Origin: Chlorops oryzae
Lineage: Eukaryota; Arthropoda; Insecta; Diptera; Chloropidae
Length of the DNA stretch: 64,000 nucleotides
Reading direction: 5' to 3'
Assembly: GCA_020466095.1 (NCBI GenBank)
Contig: CM035807.1
Location: forward strand, 13,929,007 to 13,993,006
Shown here: positions 32,299 through 43,921 of the stretch, piece by piece
How the letters are laid out: each line of letters opens with the position of its first letter
Numbering within the stretch: position 1 is the stretch's first letter
Made by a program: the position numbers and the translations under genes
The notes under the pieces: model-generated
Database searches by the model: none
Told to the model about the DNA's origin: nothing
The model's input: the letters and a program-made list of their open reading frames with translations, nothing else

Positions 32299-35200
32299 CT
32301 GCGTGTGCGTGTGTGTGTGTGTGAAGATAAAATTCATTGAATTGTTGAATAAAATACATATACATACATATATATATTTAGAGAACATAGAAAACACAAT
32401 ATTTCTGGTTTAAACAACGTGCTCTACCAACAACATGCATTTATCGTCGTGCTTGTCGCATAACGTGTGGAATTGTTGTGTTCAGTGGATTGGAATCTTA
32501 AGTGCTTGGCTGCCTTCAAATTGAATAGAGAATGAGTGAGCTGTGGTTGTTTACTTTTCAACTCCGCTTGAAACGATAACATTTGCAATAGTTTTTGAAC
32601 TGAGTGTCGCAAAAAAAAAAAAAAAAAAAAGGTTAAGAGGATCGCATTTGGGGCTGGGTTTGTTTATTGGTTTTACGGGAAAGCAAAATTTTAACGGATA
32701 TTTTCAATGGCAATGTAAACAAAGACAAGACTTTAAAATAGCTTCAGGCAAGTGTTGTTTTTTTTTTCTTTTGTGAATAGGGTCTTACAAGTTTTTTCTT
32801 TTAGGTATTTTGTGTGGAAAATATAGTGGTTTGTGGAAATTTTTTGGTAACTAAAGACAAAAGCAGATACTGTGTGATGGTGTGACCGTTTTTGTGGAAG
32901 ATTAGATACTACTATGTACTATTGATACTGCAAATCGGTTTGTAACACGATAGAGCGACAACAGCTACTAGCTACGATAGATTCGAGGGCGACACAGAGA
33001 GAGAGAGAGACATAGAGCGAGATAGAGATACAAGAAGGACATTTAAGTAACACCTCGAAGGACAACTACAATGTATTGGCCAATATCTACATGTAGAGCA
33101 ACCCAATAAATTTACATGAATATTTATATTTACCCAACGAATTTAATCGAAGAGCGTTCTGGCGAAATCCCCCTTCCCCCCACACCCATGGCTTATAATT
33201 TAGAATTTATTCGAACTAGAAGTACTTGTAACAGGCGATGTTACTGACGCCGCCGTCACCGATTGCGGTGCATTCAGGGATATACTGCAGGCAGTGCTGG
33301 GGCCTGACGGCGAGACATAGGTGGTCGTGGTGATGGCAGCGGTATGCGTGTGAAATGACGGTGCGTGCGCGGCAGCTGAAGCAATCGTATTGGCAACACC
33401 GCCGTGCGAATTGTGGTGCTCAAGGAGTCGCGAGCAATTCGAGACGTCACTGACACGCGAATCGCTGGACCGTGTGTTACTCTTCGAACGTGTCATACGT
33501 CCTGGTTTCGCAAATCGCCATGGGTCAATGATTAAATCGAGCAGAAATTTATTATTAATTCATATATAAAATGTTTTGCGCATTTAAAATAATTCATCGA
33601 ATTTGCCAAATTTACGGTATGAACATGTGTTTGCATGTCTCGTGTTGGAATTTCATGTGAATCTTATGGTTGCAGGTTTGTATATATTTATGTATTGTGA
33701 AAAAAAAATCGTAAATAATTCCAAATTTACTTTTAGTTTCTTTAATTGGCTTTAAAAAAAATTGTCAAAGGCCGCATTCTCAATGGAAAATTGTGCTTGG
33801 AGTTCTAAAACGGATGCACGTACAGTGGTCACATCCAGTCATTTATTCGTAACGGAAAATTTTCGGAAAAAATGCAAATATCATTTGCTATGCGTGCAAA
33901 AGTTATTATGCAAAAAATTTTTTTTTGGAGTACATTTCATGAATTTAAAATACTTACGGCCGAATTCACCAAACTGTTGAAATGAATATTTAAATAATTT
34001 TTAATTTTAACCCTTTCGCGCCAGAGTTTTTTCTCGAAACACAGGCATTTTTTTTTGAAAAACTGATTGCAAAAATGGATAAAGGAGCAAAAAAAAAACA
34101 TGTTCTGCATACTTAAAAATTTGGAATGTCCTTCGGTTATCCTGGGATATATTATCCCAATAACAGTTTTAGATGGGACACTGTATGTCCTAATAGAAAA
34201 AATCAAGTTTTAACTAAGTGAGACGTATTGTCCCAGTAGGCACGAAAGGGTTAAATAAAATAAATATTCAAAAATTTGTTCTCTATTCTGTTTCAACCAA
34301 ATCTTCGGTTTTGATAACTAAAAATTGGCAGAGCTTGCAAATATAGAGCAATACGAGCAATACGTAGTTGGCTGAGATGCCAATTTACGAAGCGAAGACG
34401 CCTTGGGTTCGACTCCCAGCTGAGCTCGCGGTTTTTTCAGCTTTTTGCCAATTTGGCGTCTAAGTGTCTCACCCTTGGTGGCAGCCAAACTAACCTAACC
34501 TAACTACGTAAATGTACAAGTCAGCTCTTTTCATGTACTCCTGCGGTAATTGAAATATTTATTTCGTGAATAAAATTGTGAAAAAAAATAGTAAAAATTT
34601 TATTTAAACATTTATTAATTAATTTTGGTGAATTCGGCCAAACTGGGATAGTAACAAATTTAAGATACAACGAAGAGAATTAAGAAAAAAAATTAAATAA
34701 TAATAAAACCAATTCAATTCGGTCGATTGATACGGACCTGTTTTGCCTAAAGACGGATTTGGTGAATGCGGACGCAGCGACGCCATACTGGGCTGACGTG
34801 ATGGTCCTCTCATCGACATACGGGAGCCGCGGCGCTCCTGGCCGTGTATGAGCTTACTATCGCGAAGCAAAGAGACGTTCATCAGACGAGGATTCGGCGT
34901 ATTGAAGATTGTGCGATTCTCGCGCCAACGGGCTCTGAAAGTACGGAATGAATGAACAAAAATTTCCGAGGAAAATTTGTATTTTTTCTTCTCCAATAAT
35001 ATTCAAATAATAAAACAAATAATTTCAATATTAAAACAATCTACGATTACTTACTGGCTAAACAATCGAAGGACGACACAAATAATAATAAACATCAATG
35101 CCATTCCTACCAGCACACCAATCATAGCGGGGTCAATGTATGTCTCTGGTCCACGCTTATCTTGACGACCTGATGAGTGAGTAGGCCAAGCAAAAACAAA

Positions 35201-38200
35201 AAAAAAAAAAAAAATACAAAAAAAATATTCAGAAATTCGGTTTCCAAAAAAAGCATAGTTTAACCCTTTAACGCATAAGGGAAAAATTTGTACTCACATA
35301 AAACTACTCATTTATAGCAATGCTGTAAATAGTAAACGATATAAATCTTTATAATTCTGTATTTGGGTAAAATTTTTCCCGCTTATGCGTTAAAGGGTTA
35401 AGGAAACTTCATTGAAAATATTCGCTACTTTTTTCTAAAATGCTAAAAAAAACATTATTTGAGCTATAATCGAGCTTACCTTTGCACTCAACGGACCCGT
35501 CCTTGCCCCATACCGGACCCATCTCGAAGCGGCACACGCATTTGCCATCACGACATTCGGTTTGGAAGTATTTCGCTTCGCATTGCTCATGGAAAAAGCA
35601 CGATTCGTTAACTGCCGCCTCTAATTTTTTTTTTTTTTTTTAAAGAGAGAAAATTGAATCAATTTCAATATTGCGAAACGAATCAGATAAATGAATGAAT
35701 TCGAAAGGCTCAGGGGTATGTAGGTACAGCCTTGGTGGAATAACACAAAAGCCTGACGTGTCTCAGCTGCCTTAGATGGTTTGCGGCAGCATGGGCCACT
35801 GTCCCATGGACGGCGAGTTAAAGTGGGTGGTAAAACACACAAAAAGGGCGAGGTATTTTCATCCCATCTGAGATAAATGGTAAGCTTTTAATGCATATAA
35901 ACTAAGCTCAGCAGTTCTGCATTGTCCTGCCTTCGAAGGTCAAAGATTTAAAAGAGAGATTTCCACAACTACTCTCAAAGTATTTCCCATCTTGATGAAG
36001 GAATAGGAAAATTTTTAAATGCTTTTAACTCCTCCAATAGATGTAGCTTTTTCGGGTCTAGCTTCCGCCACAACCTAAAAAAGCATCCTGTTGCGCGGTT
36101 TTAGAGCTCATTTTTTTGGGTTATGGAAAAACCTAGGCCTGATGGAGCTCAAATTCGGATTCAGTGACCCCGAAGACATGTTTGACTTCTTCACTTTCAC
36201 TTTGTAGTGGGCCTTTGCAATTCCCTTTGATAACGATCAAGGATGATCTATGGATAGTCATCTTGCTTTGTGAGTGCCTTTATGATTATCAGTGGCACAA
36301 CAGTCCTCGTGGGCTTTGGTGAACTTATAACAATTACGTTTATCCTCTGTAATAATCCATCGATATTCCAATTGAAATAGTTGGATTGCCTCTTTAATGC
36401 CGACTCGAATGCTAACAGCTCTCGAAGAAGGCTTCTAAAGTGATTAAAGCTTCATGGGCAAACTTACCAGGAGCCTTTCGATTAGTAATTTATCATTAAA
36501 AATTTATTAATTTAACATTAAACGTTGAAAATTCTTTCAAGGATCAGGTCTCAAAATGTTTTTCCTTCTAACTCGGAGGCGTTCGCAATATATTCCGAAG
36601 CAATCGCGCCCACCCACCATTGCTGAGCATGGGAACGAAAATAAAAGTATGACAAAATGGTAACTATTGGCTACACAACCCAAACGTCTTCACGTGAAAA
36701 ACGGTCCTCAAAAAAACTTCTTTGACTGCCAAAACGACCCCCAGGAATTCACGCACAAAACGACCGAATTAAGAAGCGTTCGGGAAATTTGTTGAAATGG
36801 CTTCCATGTACAACAATTTAATTTCCTTCACACGCATTCCTTTTATTATGCCATAATTTAGTTTTTATTGTTTGTTTCTATAAACAAATTTTTGTTTCTA
36901 TAGTTTTATACAGACTATTTTTTTCCCACACAGTATTTCCCCGAATTATTCGAATGGCCTGCCATTAAAAATAAAAATTATAAATCGCTTCAAGGGGAAA
37001 ATCTGGCTATGATGAAGGGGGAATATTTTTTTTTGTAGTTCAAAATTAAAGTAGATTTAGCCTTATGGCTCAATTTTTAAGTTGATTCTGTCATAGATGT
37101 GGGGTCATAGTCCCATTAACCTCCTTTCATATACGTCCTTGAATTGCTACCGCTTTGGTCCTGGCGTTTTAAAATCCATTTCGAAAAGAAATTTCAATAG
37201 ATTACGATTTTTTATTATTCCTTATGTTATTTGAATTAGTTCTTAGAAGGGCGCCACTGCCATCGAAATGAAATCGAAAGTGTTAATGACAGCGTTGTAA
37301 AGAGGGACGGAGATATTACAACAATTATTGGACTCTATTACGCTAGATTTTCATATTTACGCACACACAATGGTTGTTGGCACAGCTTGCTTTGTTGTGG
37401 TTCCAGACTAGGATTTCTGTCGCCAAACAAATTAACAATTTCCTCTTCGTCGTCGTTTAACTTTCATTTCATGCGGACAAGGACATTAAATGCGATGCGG
37501 TGGTATGTGAGTTAAATAAAATGTGGGAGCAACAAGTAAACACCCTTCGAATTTAACTAAAGCATTTCTTACTTTGAAACTTTTACGATACACCCATTTC
37601 ATAAGTTTTTATATTACTCATTTTCATTGCTTTTCTTAAACTATTTCAACTTGAGCTATTGCTACCTACTGTGTTGAGGTAATATAGTTTCCCAGCAGTG
37701 TATCCCATTTTCTCATAGTGTACCTACTTCTTCCCAGTCCCCACATTAAGAGAGCTCATAAATAATTTATTTCCAAGACTTAATTTAGGGGAACCTACCT
37801 TTACCACACTTGTCAATATGGTTGGTTATCGGTAAGTCTTCGGTACATTGGCAGGACTTCTTTTTCGGATCGCACACTGAGCCAGGAAATCCGCATTCGA
37901 GTGTATTCTCACATTTATCGCCAAATTTCTTTTGCCCACGGCTAGCATAGTCTGTTCAGATATAAATAAGAAAAGTTATTATTTATTTCGATGCGAAATG
38001 ACGCACTTCATAAATTCATAAGTAAAAGCATCACAGTCCTTTGGGCTAGTTATTAATATAATTGAAAAAAAAAACAAAAGCTTTGCAAATTGATCAAAAT
38101 TATATGCAGACATTGTGTGCCTATCATTTTTCTTTTTATAAATTTCGCAGCTTGGTTCCATTAAGGACAACCGACATTTGACATTTCAATTGAAGATAAA

Positions 38201-41200
38201 TTTGTGTAGTCATCATCCTTAAATGATGCTTTTAATGGAAATGTCAAGTGGTGGAATTATGTAAACGGTGATCAATCAAGATTTAAGTAAACACAGACAA
38301 AAAAGGACCCTAACGATTCCCAGCTCAATTAATTTTAATTAATCACAGTAAAAAAAACTCATCTGAGCTCATCAAATTTGAACTTAACGTGGGAAAAAGA
38401 ACTTGCCTCATTAATTCGATTTTATTTGAAATCAATCTATCTGCTCAGTAGATTAAACAAAAATTGATGAAAAATGATAATGAAGAAATTCGTGCCTTTT
38501 TCGATTAACAAAATTAAACCCTTTTTTGTGCCATTTTTTTATTTTTTTTTGCATGCTAGAGAGCTAAATTCAAAGGGATAATTTTAAATAAATAATAAAT
38601 TTTTAATGAGATGACTAATTCTAAGTTCTAAGTGCTTACTGTAAAATATTCATTAAAAGTTTGCTAATGCCATTAATTTCATAGAAAAGTAAAACTGTTC
38701 TTTAAACCGTTTGTTAACGGTACATTTTACTGTTTCAAAATATATATAAAGTTAAAAAGCTTTCTTAACAGCTAAAAACATATAGTTATCATTTCTATGT
38801 TAAAAAAAAAGTGCAGATTATAATTAAATGTTGCATTAAAAGTCCACTTAACTCAAGTGCTAATGTAGGAGTCAAACCCGTCGTATGAGTAACGTAATAT
38901 TTTATTTGCTTTGTGTAACAAAAAATAAATCAACCTTTCATCAAGTAAATGAAAGCTTTTTCGCCATTCATACCAACACACTTCTATAAACAGAATAAAA
39001 GTTATTTAATATATGTATAAAAAGAAAAACTCATAAAATTTATTAATATATCAATTCATTTGCCGAGCGGTCTTTCAACCAATGTATGAATAAGACACGT
39101 TGCTCATACGCAGCGTATGACGCGCGGAATGTTTTCTCTAAATAAAAGCTGTAAGAGCCTTCCCGTCTTTACAAATTCGAATTCATTAAAATGTTCTCTC
39201 TTCAAGAAAAATTCTTTTCATGTTGCAGTCCTTTGGAAGCGAAAAAATTTACATATAATCCCATTTTTATGTATTCTGAACAAGTAACAAATTTCAAGAA
39301 ATGATTTTTCTAAAAGCCATTTTAATGCCAGCTGCTGCGAGATAAAATAAGGAAATAAAAATGAAATAGAAATAAAAAATTAAGTGGCCGAATGGGAAAC
39401 TAACGCAAAGTTGCTGACACCGAATATCGAGACCCCAATATAGGTACATACGTAGTAAAAAAAAAAAAAAAAAAAAAAACCAAAAGGCAAAACTGAGAGA
39501 AAAAGTTCATGGGAAAACAGGAAAAGGCATTACCCATTCCCATTTGGTGCTCTTTGATATTAACTTGCGAGCCATCTCCTCCGAATGGGTATTATTTGCA
39601 AATCCCTCATTAAAGATGAATGAAGTGCATGCTGAGAGGTCGTTTTGTGGCTCTCCTGCGAGTCTAAGTGTACGCTATATGTAGAGCTTGGAAATGCCGC
39701 ATTTTCTACACAAGTTGAATGCAAGTTCCGTGCGCTCTACATACCCCAAATGGCAGCGCAATTTGCAAACAAAGCTCTTAATTAAGACTTCGAAGGACGG
39801 TCGAAGGACTTTGTACTCTGAATGGACAAGATTGTGGAAAAAAAATAAATAAATAAATGGGGAAATAGTTCATTCGGTATTTTGTCGAAGGCCTACGAGC
39901 TGGAATTTTTTAATGATTTTCTTTCCTTGGCGACTTCGTTGCGCGCTTTGGAGTTTAAAAGGGCCATAAAGGTTGGAATATGCCTGTTGAACTTAAAGAG
40001 TTACAACTGAGGTCCGGATGGCTTTCGCTCATCGAGAATCGACTGTCAATGAAGGTCCATTAAAGTCATCTTTTGATACTTTTCTATATCGATTTCTTCA
40101 GAATATCTTCTTCGGAATAATTAATGGCGTATATTTACTACTTGAGCCGTTCTAGTCTTTCACTCAAATTTGGTAAATCAACGCAAAACTTTCTCACTCA
40201 ATTCTTCATACTATGTAACCAGCATTGATGGTAGGCAGAATTTTAGTGACTCTTTTCCCTTGGATGTTGAAAAAAATCCTTCATTTTTATTTTCTTTAGG
40301 AAAGTGATCAGTAAAAATCCCTTGTAAGCATTTGAAGTGATTTTTGGTTAAAGGTAAAATCGAAAAAATCCCTCAAAACGGAAAAAACCACTCGTTCTGG
40401 CATCTGTGCATTGAATAAAATTTTATCATGACGCCTATAATTCTCATTTGGTTTGTAAAATGGGACACTTAAGACCAGCGGAATTTCTGAAGATTTTTGG
40501 AGACGTGATGGAGCAAGAACGTGCGTAAGTCATAATCATCATCACCATGACCGTCATCATTACCGTCATCACCATCATCATCACCATCATCATCACAATC
40601 AACACCGTCAACACCATCATCATCACTAACTTCACCATCATCATCACCAACCTCAATATCATCATCACCATCATGATCACCATCATCAACACCATCATCA
40701 TCACGATCGTCATCACCATCTTCAAGACCATAATCATCACCATCATCATCACTAACCTCACCATCATCATCACCAACCACACCATCATCATAATCATAAC
40801 AATCATCATCATCAATCATCCATCATCGCCATCATCATCACCATCATCATCACCATCATCATCACCATCATCATCACCATCATCATCACCATCATCATGA
40901 CCATCATCATCACCATCATCATCACCATCATCATCACCATCATCATCACCATCATCATCACCGTCATCATCACCATCATCATCACCATCATCATCACCAT
41001 CATCATCACCATCATCATCACCATCATTTAGGCAGGGAGACCCCATGGCACGGGTCACGGGCTTGACGGACCCGCCTTTCCCGAGTCGCGGTGCTAGCCG
41101 ACTGCCCCAGTCGAATCATACAGACTGGTAAATAAACGCATGAAGCGGGACCCGGCCGCGGGTTATTTGTAGGGAGCGTCACCCATGACGAAATTTGGGC

Positions 41201-41343
41201 CCTGCCCCGAAGTATTGCCACAGCGTTTCCAGGGCAGGAACCCCAACGAGAAGAGAGGGGGACGTTTTTTAGTGGAATCACCACACACCCAGCAAAGACG
41301 TATTTCTGGCAGTCCGAAAGGATTTTTGACCTCCTCGCCGCAT

Positions 41344-41374
<31 letters not shown>

Positions 41375-43354
41375 CCATCATCATTACCAACCTCACCATC
41401 ACCATCACCATCTACCATCAACACCATCAACAACATCAACACCATCATCACCACACATCACATCACATCATCATCATCACACATCATACACCATCATCAC
41501 CATACACCATCAACACCATCATCAACACATCATCACCATCAACACCATCATACACCATCATCAACACCATCAACACCATCAACACCATCAACACCATCAA
41601 CACCATCAACACCATCAACACCATTATCATTATCACCAAGATCATCGCCATCATCATTGATAGTTTCGATTATTGATAATTTTGACAATCGATAATTGTG
41701 ATAATCGAAAGATGAATTTTCGAGCGGCTCGCCCTGATCTAAATTAATCCATTTTTAGGAATCTGTCCATATCAAAAAGAAAGAAGCCCTCTGTCACCGC
41801 CAGCACAACCTTTCCAATGCTGAATAAAAAGACCATAAATCAAAACTATCAATAGTCTTCAAAAAGCATCGATGTTTTCGATAGTTTGAAAGAGTGGTAG
41901 ATCTACCATCAAAGTAGTAGAAGTCCGAGCACTGACAGGGATCGAATATATTTATGAAATTGATTTTAGAGCTTTAATATGCAATTTTAATTTAAAAATT
42001 AAAGTATAATTATTATTTTCTATTTTATACTTATATTAAAAATCGCCAAAAAAAAATTACAAAATAAGACCTATTTTCTAACTTTTAAATTATTAAGTCT
42101 TAGGGCAGGGAATTTCACAAATCGTCAAAAATAGCGTACGTGATACTTGAATTCTCCCTTTTATGTACATAATGAGTGTTTTCTTAAGACGTTATCACGT
42201 AAAACTTTCATCCGTAATTTGACTTTACAGACATCAATTTTTATTTCTTTCATTTCCAAAATCTATGCATAAATTGTAAAGATATAATACTATTGTGAGG
42301 GAGTAAATGCAATATTAGCTATGAAAAATTCAAAATTGAGCTTATCACTAAAAGACGTTGCATACTTTAAGGTTTCAATGTGTAATTTTTACCCCAGGCC
42401 AGCCAATAATACTCGGAGTGCTCTTAAAAGGAATGTTAAAGGACTCCATTTGCAAAGGCCTAAAAAAATACCGCCTTGGAGCATTTAGGGAGACTAAACC
42501 CGTAATTTATTAAATACTTATAAGTAAAAGAGAGTCCAAAAAGACTTTTAAGGAACACTCTAAGAACCATGAAAGATAAATTTTGAGATCTAGAAGGATA
42601 CATATTTTCCGTGCTCTTTTCTCCCCGAAAAACGCTCATTTAGAGGACATTTGCGCCCCAGAAAAGAAGTCTTTAGGAGGGCCGTGAGGAGTCTTTGGCT
42701 TGGCTGGGTGGTTACATCGCCTTTATTATTTGTAATCTAGTTTTACTGCTGATAGCACAGAATTGTGACAATTGTGATGCTATAACTCATGAAGTCTTGT
42801 CAACAGAAATGGAACAGAGATTGTTTAACGTTGCAAGCCATTGAATTAAATCCGTAAAAGCCCCGTTAAGAACATCATTTTATCTTGGAAACAGCTTTTT
42901 GATTTTATTATCAGGTGATTCAAAATACTTGTGATCGTGTGGAGATTTTGATAGACGAATAAAATAAATAATAAATAATTCTCCTCCTTCTAGTTAAACG
43001 AAGTGATGACTTTTTAAAATTGTTTATGACCTTTGAACCTATCCAATTAAACTTAGCCAATTTGTGTTGACGTCTCGTCTAAAATCCTCGTTTACATTTT
43101 GGCAAACGCCTCGCCACTTGGGAATGTCTGCACGAAAATCATTTTCGAAAGCGCGATAACTAGAAAAATACAGTCATTCGAAAGCATATTGACTCACCAA
43201 ATTCAGGTGTCGTCGTTTCCAGGCCCAAGCTATTTACACCGAAAAAGTGGTCGCTATCGTCGCCGTGCACTAGCCCGCATGGCAGCAACAGCAAGATTAG
43301 CGCCAGCGTAATCACGCAACCAATAGACGATGTTGAACGTGTTTGGCTATTCAT
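32057..43354 (-). CDS. Type I membrane protein with two EB-like cysteine modules (function unknown)
   Basis: Exons: 43354-43198, 37951-37799, 35620-35480, 35169-35055, 34934-34738, then either 33501-33200 (354 residues in all) or 32298-32057 (334). All junctions are GT..AG and every internal phase agrees. MNSQTRSTSSIG begins a signal peptide (CVITLALILLLLPCGLVHG). Exons 2 and 3 each encode six cysteines: CX5CX6CX6CXCX12C and CX5CX8CX4CXCX15C, resembling EB modules of secreted or surface proteins. Exon 4 has one helix (MIGVLVGMALMFIIICVVL, about 166-187). Exon 5 is a basic tail rich in Ser, Arg and Pro, with likely phosphosites (RRGSRMSMRGPSRQPS). I do not recognise the orthologue. The domain architecture suggests a receptor or adhesion molecule. 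The gene model rests on splice phase and on protein-like sequence, not on expression data. Confidence 0.78.
32299..33199. other. Interval between the two alternative terminal exons
   Basis: Intronic or 3' UTR sequence. It contains a (GT)n tract at about 32305-32322 next to the exon B acceptor, a 20-A run at 32611-32630, and (GA)n at 32995-33010. No other coding frame is supported. Confidence 0.5.
33200..33501 (-). CDS. Alternative terminal exon A of the membrane protein
   Basis: A phase-1 acceptor (GTTTCG..CCAG on the plus-strand complement) opens about 100 residues. They begin GRMTRSKSNTRSSDSRVSD, continue with LLEHHNSHGGVANTIASAAA and end in a Ser/Thr-rich stretch TSPVTSTSSSNKF. Its first part resembles exon B in style (SRSNS / RSKSN). 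I see no phase-1 donor before the stop, so it appears to be an alternative last exon and not an internal one. Confidence 0.65.
33502..34006. other. Intron between tail exon 5 and terminal exon A, right-hand part
   Basis: AT-rich intronic DNA. Apart from the MITE and SINE listed next, I see nothing supportable here. Confidence 0.45.
34007..34254. mobile_element. TTAA/CCCTTT MITE, 248 bp
   Basis: It starts TTAACCCTTTCGCGCC and ends GGCACGAAAGGGTTAA, inverted copies with one difference in 16 bp, bounded by TTAA. TTAA target sites with CCCTTT-type ends are the hallmark of piggyBac-like elements. The interior is non-coding. It lies in an intron of the membrane-protein gene. Confidence 0.7.
34350..34510 (+). 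mobile_element. tRNA-derived SINE
   Basis: A polymerase III box A (GTTGGCTGAGATG, 34367) and box B (GGGTTCGACTCCC, 34405) are correctly spaced. A tRNA-unrelated body follows, then a short repeat tail, CTAACCTAACCTAAC. The part after box B (CTCGCGGTTTTTTCAG) matches the copy at 44958, so it is an interspersed family and not a tRNA gene. Confidence 0.65.
35260..35401. mobile_element. TTAA/CCCTTT MITE, 142 bp, in an intron of the membrane protein
   Basis: TTAACCCTTTAACGCATAAG at the left is the complement of CTTATGCGTTAAAGGGTTAA at the right. The inverted ends extend to about 30 bp and are bounded by TTAA. The element is the best-preserved copy of the family in the window and lies between exons 3 and 4. 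Confidence 0.8.
35640..37798. other. Intron between exons 2 and 3 of the membrane protein
   Basis: About 2.2 kb of intronic DNA. A 35640-36350 stretch is less AT-rich and looks like a degraded repeat (for example GTGGCACAACAGTCCTCGTG at about 36291), but I cannot name it. No coding sequence is supported. Confidence 0.4.
37952..40182. other. Intron 1 of the membrane protein, left part
   Basis: Part of a 5.2-kb intron (37952-43197). AT-rich with no supported gene; an A homopolymer lies at about 39458-39479. Confidence 0.45.
40535..41028. repeat. ATC/ACC microsatellite, left half
   Basis: Degenerate trinucleotides on the left turn into very regular 12-bp CACCATCATCAT units from about 40830. 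Translated on the minus strand it gives poly-Asp/Gly or poly-Met/Val frames with no biological meaning. Confidence 0.9.
41029..41368 (+). mobile_element. Poly(A)-tailed retroposed insert in the microsatellite
   Basis: A 316-bp GC-rich block (for example GGGACCCGGCCGCGGG at about 41148) ends in 24 consecutive A residues (41345-41368), after which the ATC repeat resumes. GC content, unique sequence and the A tail mark it as a 5'-truncated non-LTR retrotransposon 3' end or a retroposed transcript. The target duplication cannot be read because the target is itself repetitive. Confidence 0.65.
41369..41640. repeat. ATC/AAC microsatellite, right half
   Basis: Continuation of the microsatellite, here with ACACC/CATCAAC variants (CACCATCAACACCATCAACA at about 41570-41620). 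Confidence 0.85.
41893..43197. other. Intron 1 of the membrane protein, right part
   Basis: About 1.3 kb without supported features. A low-information pattern near 42440-42720 may be a decayed repeat. Confidence 0.4.
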
Positions 43355-43921
43355 GGCGATACATGGGCCATTGCTGGCGGTGCGTGCGAGAATTCCTAAC
43401 GATTGCTGGACATGCAGGATACGCATTATTTCGCTTACACTGGTGACAATGGTTCCCTTCTGCCACAGCGAAACAAACATGCCGAGCCTCCCAGACTTGC
43501 GCGATTCAATTGCTGTTGTTGCTGCTGTTATTTCTGCTGCTGTTGGTTTTGGTGTAAGTTTCGGCCTGATTAGTGCTTTCGTGTTAATTGTTGTTTTTGC
43601 TATTGCTTTTGTTTCGCGATTTTCCTTTTTCGATTTTTTCGAGCAAATTTCATTGAAAAAGCTGTGCGTTTTATTGCAGTGTTGGTTGTTGCTATAATTG
43701 TTGTTGCTACTTCTGGTCAGAGTTATTCGAAAAATCCTTTGTTGGCGCGTGTTATTTTCCACTCTTTGTTGTTGTTGTTGAACGCTGTTGCAAGCGTTTT
43801 TCTCGGCGACTTTTTTATTTTCCAACAAAAATTTGAAATTTGGAGCTTTCTCTTGTTCTTTGGCTGCCGTCTCTTTGGCCGATGGTAATGAGAGCTCCCT
43901 TTTGGGGCCCCTCAGCCCCAA
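43355..43921 (-). promoter_or_regulatory. 5' leader of the membrane protein, open in frame
   Basis: The reading frame of the signal peptide stays open upstream to an ATG at 43921 (MGLRGPKRELSLPSAKE). It adds 189 residues rich in Gln, Asn, Lys and Thr, including a QQQQQ run from CAA/CAG repeats. An N-terminal extension would bury the signal peptide. I therefore take 43354 as the start and this as 5' UTR, but an upstream or alternative start cannot be excluded. Confidence 0.4.

Larger units (their letters stand above)
40183..41892 (+). mobile_element. Microsatellite-bearing interspersed element, copy A
   Basis: It shares with 50622-52049 a left block (about 40183-40535, including TTTCTTTAGGAAAGTGATCA and GTAAAATGGGACACTTAAGA). 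A core of ATC/ACC repeats follows, then a right block (about 41640-41892, including TCGAGCGGCTCGCCCTGATC and CCGCCAGCACAACC). Identity in both blocks is high by eye. The terminal GAGCTGG inverted end seen in copy B is missing, so copy A is truncated at both tips. The core is interrupted by a poly(A)-tailed insertion (41029-41368). Confidence 0.75.

Noticed and set aside
34491..34506. Telomere-like CCTAA repeats
   Set aside because: Only about three units at the end of a SINE copy. Flies do not use TTAGG telomeres, and the run fits a SINE tail.
36290..36320. GTGGCACAACAGTCC motif as an identifiable retroelement end
   Set aside because: It looks like a decayed repeat, but I could not link it to any other copy in the window or to a family with confidence.
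40444..41058. Long poly-Asp/Gly and poly-Met/Val open frames on the minus strand
   Set aside because: These are translations of the ATC/ACC microsatellite in different frames; no start context, splice signals or non-repeat residues support a gene.
41024..41284. 86-codon minus-strand frame in the GC-rich insert
   Set aside because: The poly(A) tail shows that the insert's sense strand is plus; the minus-strand frame is a by-product of GC-rich sequence.
40535..41640. Regular 12-bp units that might suggest a CRISPR-like array
   Set aside because: There are no unique spacers. It is a triplet microsatellite with a 12-bp higher-order period, in a eukaryotic genome.
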